64,000 bases of DNA, from NCBI GenBank assembly GCA_017443465.1, contig JAFRXO010000032.1, positions 186,001 through 250,000 of the forward strand, written 5' to 3'. The stretch's first letter is position 1. Every line of letters starts with the position of its first letter. This stretch comes from Bacteroidales bacterium (GTDB taxonomy: Bacteria > Bacteroidota > Bacteroidia > Bacteroidales > UBA932). The notes under the pieces were generated by a model that searched no databases, was not told where the DNA came from, and was given only the letters and a program-made list of their open reading frames with translations. The translations under genes were made by a program, and so were the position numbers. This document shows, piece by piece, positions 17,571 to 25,816 of the stretch.

Positions 17571-17987
17571 TCATTTCCTGCTGCACTCAGGACATATGCC
17601 ATGCAGGACGAAATTAGTGGATGTGACTTCATAACCCTGTGGAACAGATATTTCCGGTACGGGTATTTCGCTCAGGCAGAATGTGCGCCGGCACACTTCA
17701 CAGTAAAAATGAATATGCTGGTCATCGTCATGTCCGTCCTCGCTGTGGCAGAGTTCATAGCGTACGCTTCCGCTGCCGTCATCAATCACGTGGACCAGGT
17801 GATGGTCTTTGAACAGGCTTAGTGTGCGGAATATCCCTGACTTGTCGATTGAGACGATCTTTTCTTCCAATTCTGAAAGGGATACAGGCTGGCTGGCCTC
17901 TGAGAGGGCTTCGGCCACAATGATGCGGTTCGGCGTGGATTTAACCCCATGCCGCTGAAACAACGAGTCACATTCCTGCCTGTCCAT
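17571..17987 (-). CDS. Fur-family metal-responsive transcription regulator
   Basis: 138 residues with an N-terminal winged helix (recognition helix around SGIFRTLSLF) and a C-terminal dimer domain. The dimer domain has HIHFYC (His91, His93), CEVC (Cys96, Cys99) and CPEC (Cys132, Cys135), the two Cys pairs that form the structural zinc site of Fur-family proteins. A Zur-like role is plausible because the downstream genes make a Zn/Cd-type exporter and HMA chaperone, but iron or peroxide sensing cannot be excluded. Unusually, repression of an exporter by Fur-type logic would need metal release rather than metal binding. Start in a CATATG. Confidence 0.88.
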   Translation of the reverse strand: MDRQECDSLFQRHGVKSTPNRIIVAEALSEASQPVSLSELEEKIVSIDKSGIFRTLSLFKDHHLVHVIDDGSGSVRYELCHSEDGHDDDQHIHFYCEVCRRTFCLSEIPVPEISVPQGYEVTSTNFVLHGICPECSRK

Positions 17988-18007
17988 ATGCTATCATGTT
18001 ATAGGAA

Positions 18008-18015
18008 CAAAGATA
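18008..18015 (-). promoter_or_regulatory. Promoter -7 box for the Fur-family gene
   Basis: On the minus strand TATCTTTG, an exact fit to TAnnTTTG, 20 bases upstream of the regulator ATG. Confidence 0.55.
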
Positions 18016-18064
18016 ACTCTTTTCCTTTAACTATGAACTTGGCTGGGATGGATAATGGTCGGCA

Positions 18065-18083
18065 GCGCTCACTCAGTGAGCGC
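18065..18083. repeat. 8-bp inverted repeat next to the tRNA-Ala terminator
   Basis: GCGCTCAC and GTGAGCGC around a TCA loop. It abuts the 18-bp inverted repeat at 18084. On the minus strand it follows the tRNA terminator as a second hairpin. Confidence 0.5.
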
Positions 18084-18137
18084 ATGCTCCACTAAAAAAG
18101 GATCAGCTTTATAGCCGACCCTTTTTTAGTGGAGCAT
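18084..18137 (-). terminator. 18-bp perfect inverted repeat that includes the tRNA-Ala 3' end; likely terminator
   Basis: Arms 18084-18101 and 18120-18137 are exact reverse complements with an 18-base loop. The right arm contains the last 8 bases of the tRNA-Ala (its acceptor 3' strand). On the minus strand the hairpin ends in six T residues within the stem, so it may be a terminator; it could also compete with acceptor-stem folding in the precursor. Confidence 0.55.
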
Positions 18138-18202
18138 AGGGGATTCGAACCCCTGACCTATAGATTGCGAACCTATCGCTCTACCAACTGAGCTAATACC
18201 CC
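18130..18202 (-). tRNA. tRNA-Ala (anticodon CGC)
   Basis: 73 bases on the minus strand fold as a cloverleaf: 7-bp acceptor stem, D arm GCTC/GAGC, anticodon loop TTCGCAA giving CGC, and T arm with GGTTCGAATCC. The acceptor stem has G3:U70, the alanine identity pair, with discriminator A73. It reads GCG. CCA is not encoded. A -7 box TATATTTG lies 11 bases upstream. Confidence 0.93.
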
Positions 18203-18209
18203 GATTGGA

Positions 18210-19190
18210 CTACAAATATAATAATTTTTTTTTGTCGCGCGGTAGCGAGATCCTGTATATGCACGGGACGGCAGGTTTGCCGACATTCGCGTTGAGGTAA
18301 ATATAACCTTTGCGAAGCACCAGGTCTTCGGGTTCTTGCGGGACGCTTTCCACCAGGTCATATCTCGCGCATATCTTCCCGGAATCTGTGTCGTAGATCC
18401 GCATATGGGCCGGCCGTCCATCGTTGCCCATATCCTTGCCGACCCCGAAGCAGTAGTAGATCTTCCCGTCATCCATACATCCGGCCTGGGTGAACCAGAC
18501 CTCGAATGGGAATATTACCTGGTCCAGGACGTCATCCACCCCCAGCACTACCCTCTTCCCCTCAGAGAGTGACGGTATCCTGAATTTAGTAGCAATGTAT
18601 TCATTCTCAGACGGATCCCTTGTGACGCTGGCTATTGTCCTTTTCTTTGCGGAGAAAACCCACAGGAATCCCCTTTTCCTGTCGACCAGCCAGCTCGGTG
18701 CCCCGAATATCCTGGCATATCCTTTCTCATCCCACTTCGAGACATCCAGCACTATAGTCTGTACTAGCTCTGAACTGAAGGACTTGCCTCTGCGTTTTAT
18801 GCTTTCTACGAAACAGGACCACTCCAGGTCGCTCCCGACCTTGCCGTTCGAGATATACAGCATCGGGAAAGACCCTCCGGGAGCCTTCTCTACGCCGAAT
18901 TCTACATTATTGACATGATTGTCCTTCCCTGACGACACGAGGTCGAATCCCCCGATCGGTTCCGAGGAGGCCGTTCGGAAATTGTACACGTTGCAATGCC
19001 CGCCGTCCTGAAAGGAGAAAACGTATTTTCCGCTCATTTCCAGGCCCTGGCTGGCCCTGGTGTGCTTCTCTTTCCGGAGGAAAACGGTGCATTCGAAGTC
19101 TTTCTCGAAGTCGACATATGCCTGGGCATATGCTGACACCGGAGCGGCGAGGATGGAAATCGCGCAGAAGAGTCTGGTCAGCCTTTGCAT
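18210..19190 (-). CDS. Secreted propeller-like protein, paralogue of the gene at 14521
   Basis: 326 residues with a signal peptide (ending near AYAQ, about 24) and a beta-rich body. It shares the layout of the 287-residue protein at 14521, including a FPMLYIS segment, a SSELVQTIVL strand and a YDLVESVPQEPED turn near the C-terminus. No enzyme motif is seen. Its start overlaps the end of the 109-residue gene by 13 bases, making it the last gene of the symporter operon. Its stop lies 7 bases from the tRNA-Ala, and the tRNA promoter sits within its last codons. Confidence 0.72.
   Translation of the reverse strand: MQRLTRLFCAISILAAPVSAYAQAYVDFEKDFECTVFLRKEKHTRASQGLEMSGKYVFSFQDGGHCNVYNFRTASSEPIGGFDLVSSGKDNHVNNVEFGVEKAPGGSFPMLYISNGKVGSDLEWSCFVESIKRRGKSFSSELVQTIVLDVSKWDEKGYARIFGAPSWLVDRKRGFLWVFSAKKRTIASVTRDPSENEYIATKFRIPSLSEGKRVVLGVDDVLDQVIFPFEVWFTQAGCMDDGKIYYCFGVGKDMGNDGRPAHMRIYDTDSGKICARYDLVESVPQEPEDLVLRKGYIYLNANVGKPAVPCIYRISLPRDKKKLLYL
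18213..18220 (-). promoter_or_regulatory. Promoter -7 box for tRNA-Ala
   Basis: On the minus strand TATATTTG, fitting TAnnTTTG, 11 bases upstream of the tRNA. It lies inside the final codons of the protein gene that ends at 18210. Confidence 0.55.
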
Positions 19191-19507
19191 GCGATATGCA
19201 GGTTCAGGAACATCTCTCCCCCTTCGATGCTGACGGCCAGGCGCAGGTAATTCCCGAAGTTGGGCTGTACTTTGATAATATGCAGGCCTGTTCCGCTGAA
19301 ACTGACCGGGGAACTGCCGTCATCCGACCAGTTGACTCCGTCCTGCGAGAGCTGGACTTGTCCGGTAAAGACCGGGCTCCCTTCGATCTTCTCGACCATA
19401 ATGAAGAATATAGCCTCATCCGCCCAACCAGCTTCATATGGATGAGTCTCGAATTTGCCTTTGAAGAATTTCTTTACTTCAAGGTGTGAATCATTGAACA
19501 TTTTCAT
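19178..19507 (-). CDS. Small protein of the symporter operon, unknown function
   Basis: 109 residues without a signal peptide. It is beta-rich with a VQLSQDGVNWSDDG stretch like those in jelly-roll or F5/8-type carbohydrate-binding folds. It follows the 317-residue gene by 11 bases and overlaps the next gene by 13. The tight packing in a transporter operon suggests a substrate-linked role, but I do not recognise the family. Confidence 0.6.
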   Translation of the reverse strand: MKMFNDSHLEVKKFFKGKFETHPYEAGWADEAIFFIMVEKIEGSPVFTGQVQLSQDGVNWSDDGSSPVSFSGTGLHIIKVQPNFGNYLRLAVSIEGGEMFLNLHIACKG

Positions 19508-19518
19508 GGCCTGATCTC

Positions 19519-20472
19519 CTATTCTTGTGAAACGACTACTGAATCGACGTAGAGGAACACCCTGCGGTTAGCGTCAGTGCTCACCCAGAAGACCGGGTTG
19601 ATCAGGTTGTCAATCCTCCTGTATGGATCTACAGTGTCGATCTTGATATTGCGCATATCCCAGATCCTGTCCTGACACTGGAACTCGACATAGTGACGGT
19701 CAAGGGTGTCGACCTTCATGCGCATGTACTGCCAGTTCAGTTTGCAGTCGGTTTCATTGTAAATCAGTTTCTGGTGGCCGTCAGGAAGGTCTTTGTATCC
19801 GTCATGGTCACCATTGGGATACCGGCGTCCGAACCACCAGTGGTCCACACCTTTCTTGCACCAGTCCCCTTCCAGTCCATATGCCCATTCTTTGTCGGTG
19901 ACACCTTCAGTGGAATGGATGTATTGCCATTTCTGCATCATTTTTCCGTCAACTGCGTTGAGATAGCGCATCCCGGTGAAAAAACGGTTGCCACGGTTCT
20001 GCGTGTCAAAGCCCATTCCGAAATCTCGGATGGAATTCTCATGAAGGCCTGGCTGCGGGCGGTCTCCACCATCGACCTTATCCTGCTCGGCGGTATAGGA
20101 AAACCAGCATTCGATCTGCAGGAAGCGGCTTTCGGGACGCAGGAAGGAAAGTCTCTTGATTGCGTGTCCCATGCTGCCTTCAGCCGGTTTTTCAGTATAT
20201 GGGTTTGCTACAGGCCTGGTGGAGAGTTTCAGGCTGAAGGTGCCGGACATGGCGCCATGTGTCCCAGGATAACGGTATGTGGCAGAGCTAAGCATAACCG
20301 GGGGCCACTGGTCTTTGTTAACTAGAGTTTTGGGGACATCGAAGTCCGGATACTCTGTAAAGTTTGGCATGAGAGTCATCCATCCGTTGAATCCGGTATT
20401 GAATACGTCGTAACAGAGGACGTATTTCAGCGGATTGAAACGGCTGCGCAAAAGGATTTCATCTACACTCAT
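19519..20472 (-). CDS. Conserved protein of the symporter operon, unknown function
   Basis: 317 residues with no signal peptide. Many Trp, Tyr and Phe and a run of amphipathic strands suggest a concanavalin-like or other beta-sandwich fold that could bind sugar, and the middle has an RYPNGDHDGYKDLPDG loop. It overlaps the sodium symporter stop by 4 bases (ATGA). It may be a DUF6772-type protein, but that is from memory. An enzyme acting on the imported substrate is possible; no catalytic motif stands out. Confidence 0.6.
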   Translation of the reverse strand: MSVDEILLRSRFNPLKYVLCYDVFNTGFNGWMTLMPNFTEYPDFDVPKTLVNKDQWPPVMLSSATYRYPGTHGAMSGTFSLKLSTRPVANPYTEKPAEGSMGHAIKRLSFLRPESRFLQIECWFSYTAEQDKVDGGDRPQPGLHENSIRDFGMGFDTQNRGNRFFTGMRYLNAVDGKMMQKWQYIHSTEGVTDKEWAYGLEGDWCKKGVDHWWFGRRYPNGDHDGYKDLPDGHQKLIYNETDCKLNWQYMRMKVDTLDRHYVEFQCQDRIWDMRNIKIDTVDPYRRIDNLINPVFWVSTDANRRVFLYVDSVVVSQE

Positions 20473-22241
20473 TTCTCTTTGTGTTTCTCAAACAAACGAT
20501 AGATAATATATGAAAGTGTCATTACTGCGATCGCAGCAATGAACCATATGACTATTGATTTTACATGCAATGCCTTGCTGTTTCCGGTGAGCAGCAGGCC
20601 TGTCAGGAGCAGTGCGATCGTCGAGAGGGTTATGCAGAAACAGCTGACAGCCATATGTGAATAGGCCTTCGTGGCTTTCTTGACTTCCGGGCCGGGCAGC
20701 TTGTCTGCATCCGGATCTTTGTAGTCCTGCATGGCCTGGAATCCGGGATCGCCTCTTTTGGTAAGGAGTTCCATCGCTGCAAGGATCGTGACCGGGAGGA
20801 TGAGGCCTGAGATGGAATCAACCAATGATGGGTTCATCACTTCCGCCGGAATGGCCAATTTGGCGGAGATGCCTATTACCCAGGTGGCTATCATGGCCCA
20901 GATCAATTGGTTCCCTGTGAGCTTCCTGGAGAACAGCCCCCATATAGACGGTATGTAGAGCGGACACATCACCATGGTAAGGAGGGTGACGACGACTTTC
21001 TCCGCTCCTCCGGCGAACGGGACGAGCATGGACAGGATAATGATGGAAACGCCGAACGCGATGGTGAAAAGGCGCCCTACCTTTATCTTCTGTTTTTCAT
21101 CAGCGTCGCGGTTCTTCTTCCGATGCCCCCAGATTTCATATGTGTAAACGTTGGAATAGACGTTCAGGATGCCTGAGACATTGCTTAGGGTCGCGGAGAG
21201 CATGGCAGCGAGCATCATGCCCAACATCCCGTCCATAAGGACGAGCTTGCTCATGTTGACATATGCATGTTCTCCGTTGTAGTTCATCGTGGCCGGGTCG
21301 AGTCCCAAGGCGAGTCCGGGTTCAAGGACTCGGTAGGCCATCGTAGGCAGGTACCATACAAGCGGGGTAAGGATGTAAAGCACACCTATGAGATAGGTGC
21401 TTTTCCGGGCGTCTCTCGTGGTCGGAACGCTGATATAGCGCTGCACGAAGGGCCAGTCTCCCCCGATCATCGCGACATTGAGGAACATCCAGAGAACCAG
21501 CCAGATCCATGTATATGTAGGCGATGTGCCGGAGAAGAAGCCCGGGATGTCCGATGCCCTGGATATGAATTCGCCTACACCTCCTACGGCATTAAGCGAC
21601 AGCGGGATCATGAAAATGACTACCGCGATCAGAACTCCGAACTGGACGACATCTGTCATCAGGACTGCCAGGAAGCCGCCGAGCACTGTATAAAGCAGGG
21701 TTACAGATCCGAGGATGAAAAGGGCCCACCATATGCTCAGGTATCCCTCCGGAGAATCTCCCGCGAATCCTGTGGATGCGAAAATGCTTCCCTCCGGCAT
21801 TTTGACCAATGCGCAGACTATGACAGCTACGGCATACAGGGCCGTTGCGGTGTGGACGGCCCGGGCGATTATCCCGGAAATGGTGTAGAAACTGACGGAA
21901 TTGTGACCGAAGCGTACCGTAAGGAATTCTCCTGGAGACTTGATACGCAGTTCCCTCCATTTGGCGGATATGAAGCGTGCTACTATGAATGAAGCTATTC
22001 CCAGGCAGATTGCGACCACCACCGCCACAATCCCGGACTTGTAGGCTACGCCTCCCCATATGACGAAGGTGCCGGCTGAAAAAATAGTCATATAAGAGGA
22101 AACACCTGAAAGCCACCATGATGAATTGCGCCCTGCAATAAACATATCTTCGGAGCTCCTGATCTTGCGCGACATTATCATGCTCACGGCGATCAGACCC
22201 ATGAAATATGCGATGATGACTATGAAATCCAGAATTCCCAT
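20469..22241 (-). CDS. Sodium:solute symporter (SSS family)
   Basis: 590 residues with about 13-14 predicted membrane spans and the SSS (SLC5-like) pattern: MGLIAVSMIMSRK start, a GRNSSWWLSG loop and SAGTFVIWGG in the first core helix. It imports a sugar, sialic acid or other organic solute with Na+. Three unknown soluble or secreted genes follow in the same operon, suggesting a dedicated pathway. A -7 box lies 22 bases upstream and faces the nitroreductase promoter. The substrate is not determinable here. Confidence 0.9.
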   Translation of the reverse strand: MGILDFIVIIAYFMGLIAVSMIMSRKIRSSEDMFIAGRNSSWWLSGVSSYMTIFSAGTFVIWGGVAYKSGIVAVVVAICLGIASFIVARFISAKWRELRIKSPGEFLTVRFGHNSVSFYTISGIIARAVHTATALYAVAVIVCALVKMPEGSIFASTGFAGDSPEGYLSIWWALFILGSVTLLYTVLGGFLAVLMTDVVQFGVLIAVVIFMIPLSLNAVGGVGEFISRASDIPGFFSGTSPTYTWIWLVLWMFLNVAMIGGDWPFVQRYISVPTTRDARKSTYLIGVLYILTPLVWYLPTMAYRVLEPGLALGLDPATMNYNGEHAYVNMSKLVLMDGMLGMMLAAMLSATLSNVSGILNVYSNVYTYEIWGHRKKNRDADEKQKIKVGRLFTIAFGVSIIILSMLVPFAGGAEKVVVTLLTMVMCPLYIPSIWGLFSRKLTGNQLIWAMIATWVIGISAKLAIPAEVMNPSLVDSISGLILPVTILAAMELLTKRGDPGFQAMQDYKDPDADKLPGPEVKKATKAYSHMAVSCFCITLSTIALLLTGLLLTGNSKALHVKSIVIWFIAAIAVMTLSYIIYRLFEKHKEK

Positions 22242-22263
22242 CAGAAATCATATGTGGTCTTAA

Positions 22264-22271
22264 CAAAGATA
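22264..22271 (-). promoter_or_regulatory. Promoter -7 box for the sodium:solute symporter operon
   Basis: On the minus strand TATCTTTG, fitting TAnnTTTG, 22 bases upstream of the symporter ATG. It is divergent from the nitroreductase promoter with only 11 bases between the boxes. Confidence 0.55.
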
Positions 22272-22282
22272 CTCAAAAATAC

Positions 22283-22290
22283 TATTTTTG
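22283..22290 (+). promoter_or_regulatory. Promoter -7 box for the nitroreductase gene
   Basis: TATTTTTG, fitting TAnnTTTG, 18 bases before the ATG at 22309. Confidence 0.55.
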
Positions 22291-22308
22291 CATATCAAAT
22301 ACATTCAT

Positions 22309-22836
22309 ATGATGAATCAGACTATCCAGGATATGCTTCAGAGGCGGAGCGTGCGCAGCTTCCGCCCGGACATGGTCCCAGAAGAGACCATAAATGAAAT
22401 AATCGGCGCAGGACTCTTTGCCGCCAGTGGAAAGAACAGGCAATCGACCAAGATCATCGCCGTTACCAACAAGAAACTCCGCGACAAGCTTTCCGAGAGC
22501 AACAGGCAGATCGGAGGCTGGGACGAGGGATTCGATCCGTTTTACGGGGCTCCGGTGGTGCTTATCGTCATTTCCGATGCCACCAATCCCAACAGGGTCT
22601 ATGATGGTTCACTGGTGATGGGGAACCTGATGCTTGCCGCTTACTCCCTTGGGGTAGGCAGTTGCTGGATCCACAGGGCAAAACAGGAATTCGAACAGGA
22701 AGAGTACAGGAAACTCCTGTCCGACCTTGGGATCGAAGGCGAATGGGAAGGCATAGGTCATTGTGTGCTGGGATATGCCGACGGTGAACCCAAGGACCTC
22801 CCCAGGAAACCCGACCGCGTCTATTGGGTGAAATAG
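22309..22836 (+). CDS. Nitroreductase family protein
   Basis: 175 residues starting at the ATG at 22309, inside a CATATG; a second ATG follows directly at 22312. It has the nitroreductase fold: MLQRRSVRSF (FMN phosphate binding) near the start, a GLFAASGKNRQ region, and a C-terminal GHCVLGYADGEP segment. These FMN enzymes reduce nitro groups, quinones or flavins with NAD(P)H. It sits alone, divergent from the symporter operon, and ends 6 bases from the convergent DUF4625 gene. Substrate unknown. Confidence 0.9.
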   Translation: MMNQTIQDMLQRRSVRSFRPDMVPEETINEIIGAGLFAASGKNRQSTKIIAVTNKKLRDKLSESNRQIGGWDEGFDPFYGAPVVLIVISDATNPNRVYDGSLVMGNLMLAAYSLGVGSCWIHRAKQEFEQEEYRKLLSDLGIEGEWEGIGHCVLGYADGEPKDLPRKPDRVYWVK

Positions 22837-22842
22837 CCTGTA

Positions 22843-23277
22843 TTAGTTTCTCAGGATTATATCCCGGGCGAGCTGGGCTTCATTGCCGGCCGCATCGGTG
22901 CAGTAAACCATGAGGTGGTACTCCCCCTCGGACACTCCTTCGGGAATGACTATGTCTCTGTGGCTGATGTGGATACTCTTGTTTCCGCTGATGTCAAATT
23001 CTTTGTGGAAACTGAAATCAACGGTCCCGGCTGATTTGCTGTGATGGTGATGGTCTGCATTGCTGTGGACCTCCAGTTTATAGGATCCGAGCATCACGTC
23101 ATCGGAAAGGTCCATATCCAGGAGGACTCCGGCAGGATCCCCTATTTTGAGTCCCTGGTCGTGTGCAGGGGCGCTGAGGGTGATGACAGGTTTAGTTGTG
23201 TCGCCGTCATCCTTGCTGCATGAGAAAGCGATGAAAGCAACCGGAATGAGCGCGAGAATTAATATCGTCTTTTTCAT
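22843..23277 (-). CDS. DUF4625-like lipoprotein with a His-rich metal-binding stretch
   Basis: 144 residues with a lipobox FSC (Cys20). The mature part is a beta-sandwich of the DUF4625 type (KPVITLSAPA start; a tail on EYHLMVYCTDAAGNEA) with a run HHHH at about 75-80. It overlaps the upstream TonB receptor stop by 4 bases, so it is an operon partner. The His stretch points to a surface or periplasmic metal-binding protein, probably for Zn or a similar ion. Confidence 0.78.
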   Translation of the reverse strand: MKKTILILALIPVAFIAFSCSKDDGDTTKPVITLSAPAHDQGLKIGDPAGVLLDMDLSDDVMLGSYKLEVHSNADHHHHSKSAGTVDFSFHKEFDISGNKSIHISHRDIVIPEGVSEGEYHLMVYCTDAAGNEAQLARDIILRN

Positions 23278-25409
23278 TTTATTGTTTTTCTGAATGTTAT
23301 GCTGAAGTTTCTGCCGGGTTCGGGAATCTCCACCTTACGGTAGAAACTCAGATGGTTGTAATATTTGGTATTCAATAGATTACGGATAGACAGGGATACT
23401 TCTGTCCCAATCCTCGGGAAAGAAATGTGGCCTCCTAGATGTAAGAGGTTCGCTCCGGGGGTGATGTCTTCGTTATGTGCAATCCTTTTCTGGGTAGCTA
23501 TGCTCTGTAGTTCAGCTTCTGCACCCCATCTCTCCCCTTCCCATGCGAGGATATTGCGCATTGTGGGTGGCGGAGAGAAACTCAAGGCGGTGTGCGTTGT
23601 CTCGTTATATGTGTTTACATAGTCTCCTGAAAAGTTGTATTTCAGGTGTTTCCATATGCTCACATGCAATTCGACCTCTCCTCCCCAGAAGCGGGCAGCA
23701 GTGCCGGTGTAGCGGTAGATCTGGCCTGAATGAGGCAATGGAGACCATTTGCCTGTCGGATCCAGGAAGATGTAGTTCCCGTACCATGAGAAGAACGGGG
23801 ATAACTCCAGTTCAACTCGTCCCCATTTCATGTCTGCAAGGGCATCCAGCTGCCAACCCCGTTCCGAGTCCAGATCTGGATCTCCTTGCTCGTGGCGGAA
23901 GGTGCCGTGATGGACTCCGTTTATTGACAGCTCATTGGCCCCTGGAAGATGGAAGCTCCGCCCTATGTTCAGTTTGAAGAGATGCTTCCCGACAGGATTC
24001 CAGACGAGTCCAGCTGAACCTGAAAAGTCCCCGAAGTGACGGTTTGCGGTGGCACTTACAAGACTGTATTTCCCCGCCTCTTCCGTGCTGTAGCCCTGCC
24101 GGACCAGGTACTCCATGAGATTAGGGTCGGTGTGTTCCTTGATATCGATGTTCCCCCAGTCGTATCTCAGCCCTCCGGTCACAGACAGCCTCGGATTGGG
24201 TTTCCACGTCCCAAGCCAGAATGCTCCTGCCGTCTGCCTTCTGTACTTTGGCAGCAGGAAAGAGTAGCCCCCGACGCTGTTCCATTGGAGTTGTGCGCTG
24301 ACCCCGATGCTCTCTTCGAGGACGGCCGAGTGGAAGTGTCTCAGCCTGAGTGTTCCTGAACCTGTGTGGAGGATAAAGGAAAGCTCTTTGTCCGGATCCT
24401 TTGAAGGGATTTCCTGGCTCGGATAATGGGTGTGGAAGGCGCTCCACTCTTCCCGGTGGTTGAACTGATACCCAAAGTCACCCGTCAAAATGTTGTTGTC
24501 CCAGGTGTACTGGTGTCCGGAGGAGATCTTGATGTGGTCAACCCAGGAGTAAGGCAGTTCTATGTTGTAGGAAGATCCGTCGTCATTCAGGCGGGATGCA
24601 TCCGGAATGCCATGGGCTCCAGGGAAGAAACCGGATTTCTGGTAAGCATTACTGAAAGAAATGGTCGCCTTGTATCTTCCGTTCCGGTACGAGGCGTAGA
24701 TACTTTCATCCCGTTCGAAGCCGGCTGTATTCTTCATTTTCCGCCCCTCGAGGGGCACGAGTACTGACATATAGACTACTGTGTCAGTCGGGATATGCAG
24801 GTCGCCGAAATGGAGCTCCGTGTACCGTGCCTGGACCATCCATTTATCAGAAGCATATCCAAGCATCAGTGATGCACCCAGCGATCCGTTTACGCTTTTT
24901 CCCGTCAGGACAGCCTCACCGTAAATCCCTTTCGCTGAGGGGAATTCAGGTTTGTGGATTTCAATAACTCCTCCCATTGCATCGCTTCCGTACAGGAGAG
25001 ATGCAGGTCCCTTCACCACCTCTATTGAGCTGATGTTGTACGAGTCTATTTCCAGGCCATGGTCTGCTCCCCACTGTTGCCCCTCTTGCTTGATTCCGTT
25101 TTCGGTTACGGCAATCCTCGAGAAGCCTTGGCCTCGGATCATCGGTTTTGAAAAACTTGATCCTATGTCCATGGACTGCACGCCGGGTATGTTTTCAAGT
25201 GTCTGGACTATGTTGCCGGAAAGATGCCTGTCCAGGAAATCCTTTTCCAGGATTTCACTGGCCGTGGCATTGCGTTTCAGCTGAGACTGCCTGTATGAAT
25301 CCGACACTACTGAATGCTGCAGAGTGTCGTTGACGGTCTTCTCCTGTGCTCCGAGACTTGAAGCCAGACATACGGCGGCGATGCATATGGACAAATGTCT
25401 GATTTGCAT
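23274..25409 (-). CDS. TonB-dependent metal-type receptor
   Basis: 711 residues. A signal peptide ends near LGAQ (about 21). The mature protein starts directly with a plug domain (ASEILEKDFLDRHLSGNIVQ, then a GSDAMGGVIEI strand) and has no CarboxypepD domain. A barrel follows and ends on a NYLNTKYY-like strand and a C-terminal Ile-Lys. The closest known types are cation or siderophore receptors. Its neighbours (a His/Cys-rich small protein and a His-rich lipoprotein) favour zinc or copper. It is probably co-transcribed with both. Confidence 0.88.
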   Translation of the reverse strand: MQIRHLSICIAAVCLASSLGAQEKTVNDTLQHSVVSDSYRQSQLKRNATASEILEKDFLDRHLSGNIVQTLENIPGVQSMDIGSSFSKPMIRGQGFSRIAVTENGIKQEGQQWGADHGLEIDSYNISSIEVVKGPASLLYGSDAMGGVIEIHKPEFPSAKGIYGEAVLTGKSVNGSLGASLMLGYASDKWMVQARYTELHFGDLHIPTDTVVYMSVLVPLEGRKMKNTAGFERDESIYASYRNGRYKATISFSNAYQKSGFFPGAHGIPDASRLNDDGSSYNIELPYSWVDHIKISSGHQYTWDNNILTGDFGYQFNHREEWSAFHTHYPSQEIPSKDPDKELSFILHTGSGTLRLRHFHSAVLEESIGVSAQLQWNSVGGYSFLLPKYRRQTAGAFWLGTWKPNPRLSVTGGLRYDWGNIDIKEHTDPNLMEYLVRQGYSTEEAGKYSLVSATANRHFGDFSGSAGLVWNPVGKHLFKLNIGRSFHLPGANELSINGVHHGTFRHEQGDPDLDSERGWQLDALADMKWGRVELELSPFFSWYGNYIFLDPTGKWSPLPHSGQIYRYTGTAARFWGGEVELHVSIWKHLKYNFSGDYVNTYNETTHTALSFSPPPTMRNILAWEGERWGAEAELQSIATQKRIAHNEDITPGANLLHLGGHISFPRIGTEVSLSIRNLLNTKYYNHLSFYRKVEIPEPGRNFSITFRKTIK

Positions 25410-25450
25410 GCACTTATTATTGCCTTATATGTCCTTATGCCAGTATGTTA

Positions 25451-25810
25451 TTATGCCATTGAGGACGAAGGCGGAGCGCGTGGTGTCTGAGAGATGACGG
25501 TTCTGTCCGTCATGGGAGGCAACTGCTGCACAAATATATTGCTGAAAGCATCCGTTCTCTGAATGAAAGTGGTTTTCTGGCAGAGGAACGGTACAGTCAG
25601 GATATGGCAGATAAGACAGTTGTCCCCAGCATGGGTCTCGCTGGAAAAATGGGCGGGATGCTTCAGGTGATGGCTGCATTCATAGCAGGAATCCCCGTTC
25701 TGAACAGAATCGTGATGTATGTGGAAAGTCCTTACAGACAGCGAAAACAACCACACGGCAAGCATTAATATGCCTGCTGCGGACCGTGTGCTTTGTCTTA
25801 GGGACAACAT
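25451..25810 (-). CDS. Small His/Cys-rich protein ahead of the metal TonB receptor
   Basis: 119 residues from the ATG at 25810-25808 (in a CATATG). An N-terminal hydrophobic segment (AGILMLAVWLFSLSV) is followed by a metal-rich region: HIHHD, CYECSHHL and CLICHIL. The Cys and His spacing suggests metal binding, perhaps as a membrane-anchored metal chaperone or sensor. The start lies 6 bases after a TATATTTG -7 box, so the transcript is predicted leaderless. The gene heads the TonB/DUF4625 unit. Confidence 0.65.
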   Translation of the reverse strand: MLSLRQSTRSAAGILMLAVWLFSLSVRTFHIHHDSVQNGDSCYECSHHLKHPAHFSSETHAGDNCLICHILTVPFLCQKTTFIQRTDAFSNIFVQQLPPMTDRTVISQTPRAPPSSSMA

Positions 25811-25816
25811 ATGTTG

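Noticed and set aside
17226-17822. A 198-codon plus-strand ORF over the HMA and Fur-family genes
   Set aside because: The three minus-strand genes it covers are clearly real and the plus-strand translation has no motif.
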